A DNA stretch of 64,000 bases from the NCBI GenBank assembly GCA_964497585.1, contig CAZCDS010000023.1, positions 1-64,000 of the forward strand, given 5' to 3'. Of this stretch, positions 43,581 to 53,325 are shown one piece after another (within the stretch, counting starts at the first letter, position 1; every line of letters begins with the position of its first letter). Source of the stretch: CAZCDS01 sp964497585. Lineage in GTDB: Bacteria; Desulfobacterota; Desulfomonilia; Desulfomonilales; Desulfomonilaceae. A program made the translations under genes and the position numbers. The notes beneath the pieces were generated by a model. That model was not told the origin of the DNA. It saw only the letters and a list, made by a program, of their open reading frames with translations, and searched no databases.

Positions 43581-44717
43581 CTATTTCCGCAACCACACTT
43601 CCTTGAGGATACGGAATTCGTGGTCTCTGCCCGGTACCAACACGAACCGTTTCCATTGCTTCTCCTGGTGATGTCCTCCCCTGAACGTGCGCAAAGCATC
43701 CACGACGAAGTGGTTTCCTCTTTTCTTGATACTTATATGGTCCAGAGCAACCCGAATGGTCGGGTATTTGATAAAGAACTGCTTCTTTGACTCAAGAAAC
43801 CGTTCACGATCAAGCTTGCCCGACCGGAAGTCGGGATGATAGACCTGCCACAGGAGGTCGAGATCCTCAGACTCCCACCCTAATTTCCACTTTTCGAGCG
43901 TCGCCATAATCTCCTTTCTTTCTTCTTCCGCCCGGCCCTTGTGGGAGGCACCGCAGGGTGGCGGTGGAGCAGACTCTTGTGTAACCGCTTTCGGTGTCTT
44001 GGCGAAGGCCTTTTCCGGGGCAGTGACCGGACGCCTTAAACGTGCCACTCTCTTCAATTTGCCTCGTGTCGTAAGCTTGTCGACGTATACGGTTCCCCAA
44101 TCCCGCTCGCCCGTGGAGGACCGCAGGGGAGTCAATATCTCACACGATCTGTCCGGCTCGACCCGCCTCAGTTCGCGCGCCAGTTTGCGACGGTGAATCC
44201 GTTTCAGCGCAAGGATCCGCTCGAGCTTCTCCCCATCCCCATGCCATACGAATTGCTTGACATCGATCCGAAGCTCGCCGGAGACGTATACTGTCACCCA
44301 CCAGGCTTCCAGTCCGTGCAAACGACAGATTTTGACCCTTTCCGCCGATCCTAAAGAGCGGGCTTTGTCTGCGGCGATCCGTCGTATGACCCGGTAGTCG
44401 GACTCGGGCTTCGGACGCCCCTTCGTGGTGCGATCGCGGCGGGCCCGGCCTGGGGACGCCTCGGCTGGCGGCGGCTTGGGAGTTGAACGCGATTTGCCCT
44501 CTTCCATTTGATCTCGGCCGAGTTCTTCAGCGAAGCCTGAGGAAGCCTTCCCGGAGACTCGTCGATTCTTGTTCAACACTTTAGGGCTGTTCGAGGGTTC
44601 TTTGACGTCCTTCGCCGTCCTTGCAGCGCACGCGCCGCACATGAGCGCGGCAACGAGGAGGACAAGCCACCCCGCCAAATCTCTTCTTGCTATGGAGGCT
44701 TTCGGGAATCGATTCAC
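43581..44717 (-). CDS. Exported protein with C-terminal NTF2/SnoaL-like domain
   Basis: The product has 378 residues from GTG 44717 (no strong Shine-Dalgarno). A signal sequence ends in LVLLVAALMCGAC; the Cys suggests a lipoprotein, though the lipobox is imperfect. Residues 40-115 are a basic, Pro-rich linker. A middle domain (about 110-240) is unrecognised (RLHGLEAWWVTVYVSGELRI, EPDRSCEILTP). The C-terminal part (about 268-378) looks like an NTF2/SnoaL-like domain of the kind found behind L,D-transpeptidases (EIMATLEKWKLGWESEDLDL, then YHPDFRSGKLDRERFL). No catalytic YkuD motif is present, so a binding or structural envelope role is more likely. Its GTG start overlaps the stop end of the broken gene upstream by four bases. 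Confidence 0.7.
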   Translation of the reverse strand: MNRFPKASIARRDLAGWLVLLVAALMCGACAARTAKDVKEPSNSPKVLNKNRRVSGKASSGFAEELGRDQMEEGKSRSTPKPPPAEASPGRARRDRTTKGRPKPESDYRVIRRIAADKARSLGSAERVKICRLHGLEAWWVTVYVSGELRIDVKQFVWHGDGEKLERILALKRIHRRKLARELRRVEPDRSCEILTPLRSSTGERDWGTVYVDKLTTRGKLKRVARLRRPVTAPEKAFAKTPKAVTQESAPPPPCGASHKGRAEEERKEIMATLEKWKLGWESEDLDLLWQVYHPDFRSGKLDRERFLESKKQFFIKYPTIRVALDHISIKKRGNHFVVDALRTFRGGHHQEKQWKRFVLVPGRDHEFRILKEVWLRK

Positions 44718-45303
44718 CGTATTTCTATCGTCTTTCGAAGCGTCGCGCGCTTTGTGCTATTCTTGTCTCGTACAACACACTCGATGGCACACTTGCCGGA
44801 AGTCGCACCGGTAGGATTGAAATTCAAGTTCATGAAGATCTCGAAGTTCGGGCAGTGGCTTTTCCAGGACCATTTCCCGAAGTTGCGTTGTCCGCCGAAT
44901 ATTTTGCCCTTCGTGCCCATCAGGGTAAAATCCGTTTCCAGACCGAACGCAAAAAGGTCTCCTTCTTGCCGTATGGTATAAGCGACCGTTCCAAACAGAT
45001 AAGAATGGGTTCCTTTCTTGCGAAAACGTTGTTCCCTCTTGGTTGATACATTCCGAATCCTGAGGCCTACTCTTTGACGATGACCGCCTTGGAGACGAAC
45101 ATGGGTGATGCGGAGCATATCTTCAACAGAGCAGCCTGCAGGGCAGACATGGCCTCTCTCAATTGGGCGCTGCTTATCTGAGCCTTCGCCTTGCCCAGGA
45201 GCGCAATGGAGTCTTCGTCGGCCGGGGTGGCAGGGTTGGGACAGATGATTAAGAAAGTACAGCCGAGCCATATTCCTTTAATGACCATTCCCCGTCTTGT
45301 CAT
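44714..45303 (-). pseudogene. Broken exported-protein gene (in-frame stop and one-base deletion)
   Basis: The natural start is ATG 45303 (GAGGAGG upstream), followed by a signal peptide (MVIKGIWLGCTFLIICPNPA region). The frame reads to VSKAVIVKE and meets TAG at 45070-45072. Reading through gives ASGFGMYQPRGNNVF and ILICLE, after which only the next frame makes sense (TVAYTIRQEGDLFAFGLETD, then NFEIFMNLNFNPTG and CVVRDKNSTKRATLRKTIEI). Inserting one base near 45010 (GAACGG to GAACCGG) restores one continuous protein of about 195 residues. I do not know the family by name, but the joined product looks like a conserved secreted beta-rich protein. Two independent lesions indicate that the gene is dead. 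Confidence 0.75.
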
Positions 45304-45902
45304 TACTCCCTCCTCTGTCTCGTGAAATGTTTCGCGAATCATGAGCGCTGGTATGGAAACTATTGTATCAGAAGAATCCCAAGGGACCGCATCTTTTCCT
45401 CATCGGCAGTTTCAGGAGGAAGTCGGCTTTCGACTTCCTTACGTTGCGACGCACGATGAGGAATGAACATGCGGGCACGTCCCGCAGTCAGGCCGAGGCG
45501 TATCCCGTGGCCCGCCGGATGGGACGAGCCGCCCGATACACTGCACCGCGCATGGGGGTTATTGCCTGTCACGACCTCACAGCAGTTAGGTGAGCGGCTC
45601 CGCTCAGGATTGTCGTTGACCGTGGAGCCGGGGTTGGGTATGCTCAAAGCGTGGGAAACTGGCCAATCATCTGACACAAATGCGGGAATTGGCCCTGCTG
45701 GAGAACTCTCCGAGATATATCCGCGGCAATTCGAGATCCGGGAGACGATCGGACCACTCATGAGACTCCTGAAGCGAAGCGGAGAGGCGCGATCCCGCTA
45801 TGAGTCCCGGCCAACAGAACGACGTTGAAAGCCAGTGCACGAGGCAATGCGCCAAAGTGCAGCGGCGGCTTAACGCGGAGCGATGCCGTGAAACGTTCCC
45901 GC
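45304..45902. other. Intergenic region with a hairpin
   Basis: No gene is convincing. GGAAGTCG (45418-45425) and CGACTTCC (45431-45438) form an 8-bp hairpin that might terminate transcription from either side. A plus-strand frame at 45463-45828 has no features. Confidence 0.35.
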
Positions 45903-46622
45903 ATGCAAACTGTATCGGAGCCGAGCCGGGAGGGTTCAGACGGCCCCGGCTCGAGGCCGGGAACTGAAACAAGGGCACGTGAGAAAAGGACCAAGAGACG
46001 GCGAACGGCCCGTTTGCTGGTGATTGTCTTGGTAATGGTCGCCATTGCGGTTGCATCGACGTGCGTGAGGCCCGAGTTTGCATTCACTTTGCTCATGGTG
46101 ATGTATCCGCTCGCCCTGGTGCTGATGTACTGCCTGATCAGAATCTGTTGGCTGTCCATCAGGTCAAGGGCTCTCCGCGTGGCTTTTCTGGTTTTTGCCT
46201 TGCCGGTGGGATTCTTCGTGGTAGCTCTCATCTCCTATGGAGCGGCCATGGTTCCGACCTATTTCGGCGAGCGCTTGGCTCAGGCGGATATGGCTCCCCT
46301 CATACGGTTCCTTGACCGGGAAACCGAAAGGATCGGACATCCGCCCGACAATGTCCTGCCGGGATTACGGGAACTCAATCCGGGACCGCTGGGTTCGTGG
46401 ATCGAGTACTATCCGGGAAGAAAAGCATATGCGATAAAAATATGGCTTTACAAACCATACACATTCCGGATCTCAACCATGTACTCGTCGGATAGCCGTA
46501 CGTGGGAAAGACAGTTTGGTGATACCGCGGCAATCAGGCTTCGACCGAGGTTCACGTACGACAAGAGGATAACGTGTTCGTACCGCGAAAGGTGGACGTG
46601 TACCGGAAAAGACGGGAGATAG
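45903..46622 (+). CDS. Membrane protein of unknown function
   Basis: The frame is open from TTG 45825; ATG 45903 is given as the start, but neither has a good ribosome site. The product has 239 residues from 45903. After a basic N-terminus come three TM helices (about LLVIVLVMVAIAVAST, then LMVMYPLALVLMYCLIRICW and AFLVFALPVGFFVVALISYG). The last 110 residues are soluble, with IEYYPGRKAYAIKIWLYK and a Cys pair near the end (CSYRERWTC). No family is recognised. Hydrophobic pattern and clean third-base usage support a real gene. Confidence 0.55.
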   Translation: MQTVSEPSREGSDGPGSRPGTETRAREKRTKRRRTARLLVIVLVMVAIAVASTCVRPEFAFTLLMVMYPLALVLMYCLIRICWLSIRSRALRVAFLVFALPVGFFVVALISYGAAMVPTYFGERLAQADMAPLIRFLDRETERIGHPPDNVLPGLRELNPGPLGSWIEYYPGRKAYAIKIWLYKPYTFRISTMYSSDSRTWERQFGDTAAIRLRPRFTYDKRITCSYRERWTCTGKDGR

Positions 46623-46788
46623 GGCATTTCCAACCGTGTAGCGACGCACGCTAAGAATGTGGCCGATGCCGGCATGAGGGAACCGCCGGACTGCGTGTCG
46701 GCTCGGGCCACGGGAGCGAGGGAGAGGATCAATTCAGGCACAATTTCAATTTGTCTGAAGATGAGATGCTTGGAGGGAGTGGGCCTAC

Positions 46789-47589
46789 ATGATTACTGGC
46801 TTTCAGTTCATAGCGATCTCGTTGATTGTGGCCTTCACGCTGGCCGGAGGGTACTATCCGCTGTTCAAGCGGTCTGCTGCCGGAAGGGTTCCCGGTCTTC
46901 CTCTGGGACAGGCTTTCGCGGCGGGAGTCTTCCTGGCTCTAGCCTTTGTCGGAATGCTTCCCAGTGCCTTCCACCTCTTTGCGAAAGTCTATCCGACGAT
47001 CGCCTTCCCAGTACCATCGGTGCTGGCAACCGCAAGTTTTCTGTCTCTCCTGGCGATGGGGCACATTGCGGCCAAGCGTGGGATCAGTGCGTACGGTGAA
47101 GCAGTGGCTTCATCAGCGGTGGTCCCCGTCATCTTGACGGTGATGATAGCGATTCCATCTTTCCTGCTCGGAACAGCGCTTGGCGTTAGCCAAGGATTCC
47201 CTGCGTTCATGATTCTGGCGGCGATCCTGGCTCACAAGGGATCGGCGGCCTTTGCGCTCGCGCTCGCCATGGTTCGTAGTACGATGACCCAACGAGGAAC
47301 GTATATCCTGTTCGCATGTTTTGCCGCAGCAACACCTGTGGGAGTGGCTATCGGCGAGGACGTGCACGAGCACCTCAGCGGGTACACCATGCTCGTGGTC
47401 AAAGCCGTCATCCTGTCGCTGGCGGCAGGCGTCTTTGTGTACATGGCTACGCTCCACGAGATGAAGGATTCTCCTTTGATCGTGCAGTGCTCTACGGTGA
47501 AAGGATTCCTGGCAATGCTTTGCGGCGTGCTGATCACAGCCATGGTGGTACTTCTGCTCAGCGTCGCCCACACAGCACATGGCGGGTAG
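46789..47589 (+). CDS. ZIP-family metal transporter
   Basis: The predicted protein has 266 residues and about eight hydrophobic helices. The ZIP fold is suggested by the opening pattern with a cytosolic Gly-Gly hinge (FTLAGGYYPLFKR), GQAFAAGVFLALAFVGMLPS and the fifth-helix region ILAAILAHKGSAAFALALA, where relatives have HE/HK..EG. The fourth helix (LGTALGVSQGFPAF) lacks the usual HS..DG metal ligands. The metal-binding set is therefore incomplete, and zinc, iron or another ion cannot be chosen. GGAGGGAG precedes the ATG. It stands alone on the plus strand. Confidence 0.72.
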   Translation: MITGFQFIAISLIVAFTLAGGYYPLFKRSAAGRVPGLPLGQAFAAGVFLALAFVGMLPSAFHLFAKVYPTIAFPVPSVLATASFLSLLAMGHIAAKRGISAYGEAVASSAVVPVILTVMIAIPSFLLGTALGVSQGFPAFMILAAILAHKGSAAFALALAMVRSTMTQRGTYILFACFAAATPVGVAIGEDVHEHLSGYTMLVVKAVILSLAAGVFVYMATLHEMKDSPLIVQCSTVKGFLAMLCGVLITAMVVLLLSVAHTAHGG

Positions 47590-47709
47590 TCACGCGGCCG
47601 AAGCCTCAACATGACCGTGGGACTGACAGTACGCGGAGCGGATTTCGCGCTGGGCAGATTCATCCACAGCGGCGCAAAGGTACCGAGAATAGTGCATTCC
47701 GGCGAGGCG

Positions 47710-48879
47710 CTATCGCCATTGCTCACCATGAAGTTCGACGGCTCGTCGCATGAGGTTGAGGGCCTGCACGAGGGTGGATCTCGGACAGCCAAAGGTCAGC
47801 CGCAAGAACCCCGGTCCCTGGAAATCCGTGCCGTCGGCCAGGCCGACTCCTGCGTGCTCGAAGAACGCGGCCGGTCGGTCAAGCCCCGTGCCCCGCGCGT
47901 CAATCCATGCCAGGTACGTAGCTTCCACATGGGTCATGGACAGCCCCGGCATCTTGTCGACAGTATCTGTGACCAGGTCGCGATTTCTCCTCAGATAGTC
48001 CAGGAGGGCCTGAAGCCAAGCCGAACCGTCCTGGTACGCGGCAATGGCGGCGGTGAATGCCAGAGCATTCACCGGAGGGACAATGCCCCTCCGCGCGCCG
48101 CGGAAGCTGCGACGAAGTTTTTCATTGGGAATGATCGCAAAGGAACAGCCGAGACCAGGAAGATTGAACGTCTTACTGGGTGACATCAACGTTATGGTCC
48201 GATCGGCGACTTCAGGGCCGAGCGTAGAGGTCGGTACGTGTGTTTTGTCCGTATCGAGAACCAGTCCGCTATGAATTTCGTCCGAGCAGATGACCACGTC
48301 ATGTCGCACACAGATCTCGCAGAGTGTCGTCAGCTCTTCCCGGCTGAAGACTCTGCCTACGGGATTGTGTGGATTGCACAGCAGGAACAGCCGCGTCTTC
48401 CGAGTGAAGCTCCCGGCGACCCGATCGAAGTCGAATTCCCATCTTCCGCTGCTCAACTGAAGCGGTACCGTTGCCAGGACTCGTTGGGAGTATCCCGGAG
48501 CCGATAGAAATGGGGGATAGACAGGAACCGCGGTGAGCACCTCGTCTCCCGCTGCTCCGACGGCCCGGCACGCCACATTGAGCCCGGTCACGAGGCTGGG
48601 TAGCCAGACCAGCCACTCCGGCTGTACATCCCATCCGAAGGAGTCCAGGAGCATTGAAATGACGGGCTCGACCAGTGCGTCCGGAACCAGCGTATACCCG
48701 AATACCCCGTGCTCGACCCTGCGATGCAAGGCATCCATCACCGCAGGAGGAGACCGAAAGTCCATGTCGGCCAGCCACAGGGGAAGTACGCCACGCTCTT
48801 CGTACATGCGCCATTTCTCACTGGACGTGTCGCGGCGGTCCACTGTTGCGTCAAAGTCGAATTCGCCGGTACCTGTCAT
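47710..48879 (-). CDS. PatB/MalY-type C-S lyase (PLP aminotransferase fold class I)
   Basis: ATG 48879 is preferred (AAGGA five bases upstream); the frame is open to 48972. The product has 389 residues. FDFDATVDRRDTSSEKW and LPLWLADMDFRSPPAV are typical openings of the PatB/MalY group. Other signatures are CNPHNPVGRVFSREEL, SDEIHSGLVL and the PLP lysine in SPSKTFNLPGLG (about K236). Members cleave cystathionine or cysteine to release a thiol or sulfide; some are regulators. The 3' end lies 120 bases from the convergent ZIP-type gene. Confidence 0.88.
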   Translation of the reverse strand: MTGTGEFDFDATVDRRDTSSEKWRMYEERGVLPLWLADMDFRSPPAVMDALHRRVEHGVFGYTLVPDALVEPVISMLLDSFGWDVQPEWLVWLPSLVTGLNVACRAVGAAGDEVLTAVPVYPPFLSAPGYSQRVLATVPLQLSSGRWEFDFDRVAGSFTRKTRLFLLCNPHNPVGRVFSREELTTLCEICVRHDVVICSDEIHSGLVLDTDKTHVPTSTLGPEVADRTITLMSPSKTFNLPGLGCSFAIIPNEKLRRSFRGARRGIVPPVNALAFTAAIAAYQDGSAWLQALLDYLRRNRDLVTDTVDKMPGLSMTHVEATYLAWIDARGTGLDRPAAFFEHAGVGLADGTDFQGPGFLRLTFGCPRSTLVQALNLMRRAVELHGEQWR

Positions 48880-49356
48880 AGCAGTCCTTTCCAAACGGCG
48901 ACCGGGACCGTCCGCCGAGACGATGGAGCCTTGCATGGAAATCCCTGCAACCCGGTATGCAACCTGCGCCACGTCCGGGGCGGGCGTGGCTTCTTACCGC
49001 ACGCAATACCGTGAAGCGCATTGAACACAAGACTGCAGTTTGACGTCGTACGGGTACGCGATGGTGTGATGGTTGCCCTTCCTGAAGCCCGCACGGCATC
49101 AGGACAAGCATCAGGCCGTCGCGGCCCCTGCAGACGGGATGTCGGAACCCGTCAGCTCTGATCTCAACGCGTGGCACGGTTGTACATGGTGAATAGCAGT
49201 GACAGGCATGCCCTTTCAAGAGGAGTTCGGAAACCCGTCCCAGGAAGAGACTTCACAGGGTGTGGTGGCGCGCGATCCGATGTGTTAGACTGGCTCCCTG
49301 GTCAGTATTATCGCGGCCGTCCTGAAGGTTTGCTGGAACAGGTGGACGAGGACTCC
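48880..49356. other. Intergenic region
   Basis: This is a 477-base gap between divergent genes. No gene, repeat or strong promoter was seen. Confidence 0.35.
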
Positions 49357-50580
49357 ATGGGAACGAAGTTGCTGAAAAACCTTCTCATCGTAACGGTTCC
49401 GACGCTCATTGCACTGGTTCTGGGGCTGGAGATCGTGTTCCGCTTCGTCATTCCGGCGAGTCAGCGACCGACCGCCTGTTGGGACGATCACTACAAGATT
49501 CTCAAGTGCGATACGGAGGGGCCAAGAACGGGGCTGAACACCTGGGGGGTGTGGGCGACGAACCGCGCGAAGTGGCGGATAAACAATCACGGTTGGAACA
49601 GTGCCATCGACTATCACGGTCCGCCTCGCAAGAGGCCTCTGATCGCCATTATCGGAGACTCGTATATCGACGGGGTGCATGTCCCGCCTCAAAGTAATAT
49701 CGCGACAATTGTCAGGGATCGGCTCAAAGGCCGATTCGACGTATATGGTTTCGGGATGTGTGGAGCTTCTCTGGCAACGTACCTGAACATGGCGAGGTAC
49801 GTTGATCGGGAATTCGATCCGGACATCATAGTGTTCAACACGGTACCCAACGACTTCGAAGAGTCTCTGTGTAACAAGTGCATCATCCCGGGCGGACTGT
49901 GTCTGAAGGTGTCGGACGATAAAGTGACCGAATCCGTCAAAGAGCCCAGCTTGGCTCGCATGAAGATCAAGCAGCTCTATGCTTACAGCGCCTTTGCCCG
50001 GTACCTGAGGCTAAATCTCAAACTGGGGCATGGAATCGAGCGTCTCTTTGACATCGGCTGGAGGTACGGCCCGGAACCCCCAGCCGAAAAACGTCCCCAA
50101 TATGTCTCCAATATAGATATCCAAGGAGCACGATCCCGACGAGGGAAGATTGAAACCGCGGTCGAATATGTGGTTGCAACCGTAAGGAGAGAGATGCCGA
50201 GCAAGACCCTCCTGTTCATGATCGATCCGGACAGGAAAGCCGTATATGCCAAGGAGCCCGAGAAGAGTCGGCTCACGTGGATGTCCGAGTCGCTCGAAGC
50301 GGCATGCAAGAATCACGGAGCGTATTTCCTGGACTTGAGCGGACCCTTTCTCACAGTCTACCTGCGAACGGGACAGAGATACGAGTTTTCGGATGACTGG
50401 CATTGGAATGAGCACGGTCACGAAACCGCGGCTCTCGCCCTCGTGGACTACCTTTGCGAAAAGGTGATCAAGGAGAAAGGAGGAACGGCCATCCGCGGGA
50501 GGCGGAGCTATTCCAGTACGAAAGCTGAATTGAGGCGGCGAAGATCGAGGCGGCGAGGCGCCGATGACTTGTCCCAATGA
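49357..50580 (+). CDS. Membrane-anchored SGNH-family hydrolase
   Basis: ATG 49357 (GAGG upstream) opens a 407-residue protein with a TM anchor at about 6-30 (LLKNLLIVTVPTLIALVLGL). The SGNH fold is shown by the GDS block IAIIGDSYIDGVHV, an oxyanion Gly segment GFGMCGASLATYL, an Asn block IIVFNTVPNDF and the C-terminal catalytic pair in DDWHWNEHGHETAA (Asp-x-x-His). The C-terminus is a basic tail. Such anchored SGNH proteins act as esterases or O-acetyl transferases on cell-surface polysaccharides. That substrate is an inference here. Confidence 0.8.
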   Translation: MGTKLLKNLLIVTVPTLIALVLGLEIVFRFVIPASQRPTACWDDHYKILKCDTEGPRTGLNTWGVWATNRAKWRINNHGWNSAIDYHGPPRKRPLIAIIGDSYIDGVHVPPQSNIATIVRDRLKGRFDVYGFGMCGASLATYLNMARYVDREFDPDIIVFNTVPNDFEESLCNKCIIPGGLCLKVSDDKVTESVKEPSLARMKIKQLYAYSAFARYLRLNLKLGHGIERLFDIGWRYGPEPPAEKRPQYVSNIDIQGARSRRGKIETAVEYVVATVRREMPSKTLLFMIDPDRKAVYAKEPEKSRLTWMSESLEAACKNHGAYFLDLSGPFLTVYLRTGQRYEFSDDWHWNEHGHETAALALVDYLCEKVIKEKGGTAIRGRRSYSSTKAELRRRRSRRRGADDLSQ

Positions 50581-50601
50581 AGGGTGACCGAAATTACGTA
50601 T

Positions 50602-50666
50602 CTTCTTTGTGTCCTGGTGCCTGTCTGGTGGAAACCTGATATCTTGTTCGTGTCTTGATGGTAGGA
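50602..50666 (-). repeat. Inverted copies of the dispersed repeat
   Basis: CTTCTTTGTGTCCTGGTGCC and, after 20 bases, TTCGTGTCTTGATGGTAGG are reverse complements of the CCACCA-AGACACGAAG consensus found at 41911 and 43400. They lie between the SGNH and TolB-like genes. Confidence 0.4.
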
Positions 50667-50742
50667 TGATTAGCCGACGATATCCTCCCGGAGAAGGGCT
50701 GCGAGTACTCAAAGTGCTGGTCCGGGCGAAGAGGAGGAACTT

Positions 50743-51867
50743 ATGAGCCCGAAACGTTTGCTCATCTGTTCGTTTTTGTCGATCATGATCTTGTTACTGG
50801 GAGCGCCCTTCCACACATCCGTCGCTGCAGAAAAGAAATTTCCCATCCCGAGGACGATTGTCACCGTCATCGAACCGGAAGGCGGTCGAGTCTCATGGTC
50901 CAAGGCAAACGGCAAGATCGCTTTTGACCGACTAGGCAAGGACGGTTTCTACGACGTTTGGGTGATGAACCGTGACGGAACCGACAGACGGAGCCTCACC
51001 GAAGGCGTTGCAGGGCTGCCTCAAAAACACAACGGTAACCCGGAATGGCACCCGTCGGGAGAGTTCATCGTCTTTCAGTCCGAGAAGAATAACATACCGA
51101 AGGAATTGGACGGGAAGTGCACCCCGGACTCGGGACAACTCAGCGACCTCTGGGTGATCACGGAGGACGGTACGCGCGTGTGGCCGCTTTACAAGGTCAA
51201 GCGAGTCGTCTCCAAAGAGGCGCGAGGGGTGCTCAGTCCACACTTCTCCCATGACGGCAAGAAGCTCCTGTGGGCGGAGCGCGTCGGGTACGATCCGAAA
51301 GGGTTCGGCAAGTGGGTTCTCAAGATCGGCCAATTCAGCTTCGACAAGACCAAGGGCCCACGGCTGTCAAAAATCAAGACGTACAATCCGGGCAATGTGA
51401 GCGCATTCTACGAAGGGCACGGTTTCAGCCCCGATGATAAGTACATCCTCTTCACGAGCGATAGAGACGGCCCCCTCGAGATCTACCATAGGGAACTTGC
51501 TACAGGAAAAGTCCGTCGGCTTACCCATAATTCACCACGCACATGGGATGAGCACGCCCACTACACGCTGGATGGGAAGAAGATCATCTGGGCATCCAGC
51601 AAACATGGAAAATTTACCGTCAAACCCTTCCTACTCAGAACCGACTATTGGATCATGCTCAGGGACGGGTCCGCGTCCGGTCGTGTCACCTGGTTCAATT
51701 CCCCGCGGCACGCGCAATCCATTAAGCGTGATTTCGCACAAGCCGCCGATTTCGACTGGAGCCCCGACGGAAAGAGCATAGCGGCTCTCGTGATAATTTA
51801 CCCTCCCAGATCGCCGAAGAGAGGAAGCGGGCCCATCTTGCGTATCGATTTCCTCGACAAACCCTGA
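50743..51867 (+). CDS. Periplasmic TolB-like beta-propeller protein
   Basis: ATG 50743 follows GAGGAGGAACTT. The product has 374 residues. Residues 1-29 are a signal peptide (LLICSFLSIMILLLGAPFHT). The rest is a six-bladed PD40/WD40-type propeller, each blade ending in the pattern WSxDGKxIxF: WSKANGKIAFDR, WHPSGEFIVFQSEK, FSHDGKKLLWAER, FSPDDKYILFTSDRDG, YTLDGKKIIWASSKHG and WSPDGKSIAALV. The blades DVWVMNRDGTDRRSLTEG and EIYHRELATGKVRRLTHNS are classic TolB-like. No Pal/Tol genes are near, so it is probably a stand-alone carbohydrate- or protein-binding propeller. Confidence 0.85.
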   Translation: MSPKRLLICSFLSIMILLLGAPFHTSVAAEKKFPIPRTIVTVIEPEGGRVSWSKANGKIAFDRLGKDGFYDVWVMNRDGTDRRSLTEGVAGLPQKHNGNPEWHPSGEFIVFQSEKNNIPKELDGKCTPDSGQLSDLWVITEDGTRVWPLYKVKRVVSKEARGVLSPHFSHDGKKLLWAERVGYDPKGFGKWVLKIGQFSFDKTKGPRLSKIKTYNPGNVSAFYEGHGFSPDDKYILFTSDRDGPLEIYHRELATGKVRRLTHNSPRTWDEHAHYTLDGKKIIWASSKHGKFTVKPFLLRTDYWIMLRDGSASGRVTWFNSPRHAQSIKRDFAQAADFDWSPDGKSIAALVIIYPPRSPKRGSGPILRIDFLDKP

Positions 51868-52176
51868 TCGGGCAGGTCAGGTAGGATAAAGATGTGACGG
51901 ACTGGCTGGAACTCCTTGGACGGAAAACGGGGTTCACTCGGAGACCGTGACTGCCTAAGTAGTGAAGCGACTCCAGAACGGCTGGGGCAGAAATTGTCTT
52001 GCAGTCCTATTCCTCGCAACGACGCAGTCTCGGCGAGCCTTCTGCCGTGCAATCGAGGGCTTGCCGAAGGCAGCGTCACTCCTGTACAGCCAAACCTCAC
52101 GGTGAAGAGCTTTCTGATTGTCCCACCATGGGCCCGCCCCATGCAGAGGCGTCCAGTCGAACCGTCGCGGGTACCC
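51868..52176. other. Intergenic region
   Basis: This gap separates two convergent genes. No terminator of standard form and no gene was recognised. Confidence 0.35.
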
Positions 52177-53325
52177 TTACCCGAGCGCCTTTGCCAGCGC
52201 ATCACACACGCGATCCTGTTGCTCTCTTGTCATGTGGGAATAGAGCGGGAGCGCGAGAGACGCCCGGCTTGCGGCCCAGGTGTTCGGGAGCTCTCCGACT
52301 ATCCGATGCGGTCTGTCCGCGACTATTTTCTGTGCGTGGACGGGCGGAAAGAAGTAGCGCTTGCTCTCGATGCCGGCTCGCGCGAGCGTGGCGAGGCTAG
52401 CGTCGCGGTCCATCTTTGCGCTCTCTCCGATGAGAATCGTGAAATAGTTTCCGTTCGTTGTCCGATCTTGCGGGAACTGCTGGACCGCGCATCCGGGGAG
52501 TGTCCCGACGAACCGTCGATATCTCTCTATGAGCCGCATCCGTGAACGGATTAGTTCGTCAGCGTTTCTCAGGCTCAGGAGCCCGATCGCAGCATGGAGT
52601 TCGCTCATTCTCGCGGAGAGTCCGTTGTATATCATCTCATCGCCGCCAGGGCCCTTTCCGTAGTCCCTCATCGATCGCAGTTTCTCGGCCAGTTCCCCGT
52701 CGTCCGTCGTGATCATCCCTCCTTCGATGGCCGTCACCACCTTTGTGGGGCTCAGGGAAAAGACTTCCGCGCTACCGAACCCGCCCGCGGGACGACCTCC
52801 ATGGCTCGATCCCATGCCCTGAGCGCTGTCACATATGAGGGGCAGTCCTGTTTTCGATGAAATCTCCTCGAGTTCGCCCAGGTCTGGAGGTAAACCGAAT
52901 ACCGTCACCGGACAGATCGCTGCTGTACGGGCCCCTATGGATCTTCTCACTTCGTCGGGGTCGATCGTCATGGTCCTGGGAAGACAATCAACGAAGACGG
53001 GCGTGAGACGGTTCCAGAGGATCGCCTGCGCCGTAGCTGCAAATGTGAAGGAGGGCATGATGACTTCGTCCCCTTCCGAAAAGCCCATGGCGGCAAAGAC
53101 GAGCATCAGACCCGACGTGCAACTCGAGACCGCAACTCCGTGGGCAACGTCGCAAAAGCGTTGAACCTCCTCCTCTAACGTGCTTGTTACCTCACCGAGC
53201 GTCACCCGTCCCGAGCGATAAGACTCGAGGACCACTCGCATGACCTCGTCCACGTCAGGTAAAGTGGGCCTGATTACGGGCACAATGCTGCGAGGACTTT
53301 GAGCCTCCCCTCGTGTGACCGGCAA
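52177..53325 (-). CDS. DegT/DnrJ/EryC1/StrS-family sugar aminotransferase
   Basis: The predicted protein has 382 residues. The start is TTG 53325, chosen because a long perfect anti-16S match (AGGAGGAGGTGATCC) lies just before it. Family signatures are VAVSSCTSGLMLVFAAMGFS (PLP phosphate site), DEVIMPSFTFAATAQAI, the Asp/Gln pair in LICDSAQGMGSSHGG (D166, Q169) and the PLP lysine in SLSPTKVVTAIEGG (K195). These enzymes transfer an amino group to a nucleotide-linked keto-sugar for polysaccharide, LPS or glycoprotein synthesis. No other nucleotide-sugar genes are immediately adjacent. Confidence 0.9.
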   Translation of the reverse strand: MPVTRGEAQSPRSIVPVIRPTLPDVDEVMRVVLESYRSGRVTLGEVTSTLEEEVQRFCDVAHGVAVSSCTSGLMLVFAAMGFSEGDEVIMPSFTFAATAQAILWNRLTPVFVDCLPRTMTIDPDEVRRSIGARTAAICPVTVFGLPPDLGELEEISSKTGLPLICDSAQGMGSSHGGRPAGGFGSAEVFSLSPTKVVTAIEGGMITTDDGELAEKLRSMRDYGKGPGGDEMIYNGLSARMSELHAAIGLLSLRNADELIRSRMRLIERYRRFVGTLPGCAVQQFPQDRTTNGNYFTILIGESAKMDRDASLATLARAGIESKRYFFPPVHAQKIVADRPHRIVGELPNTWAASRASLALPLYSHMTREQQDRVCDALAKALG

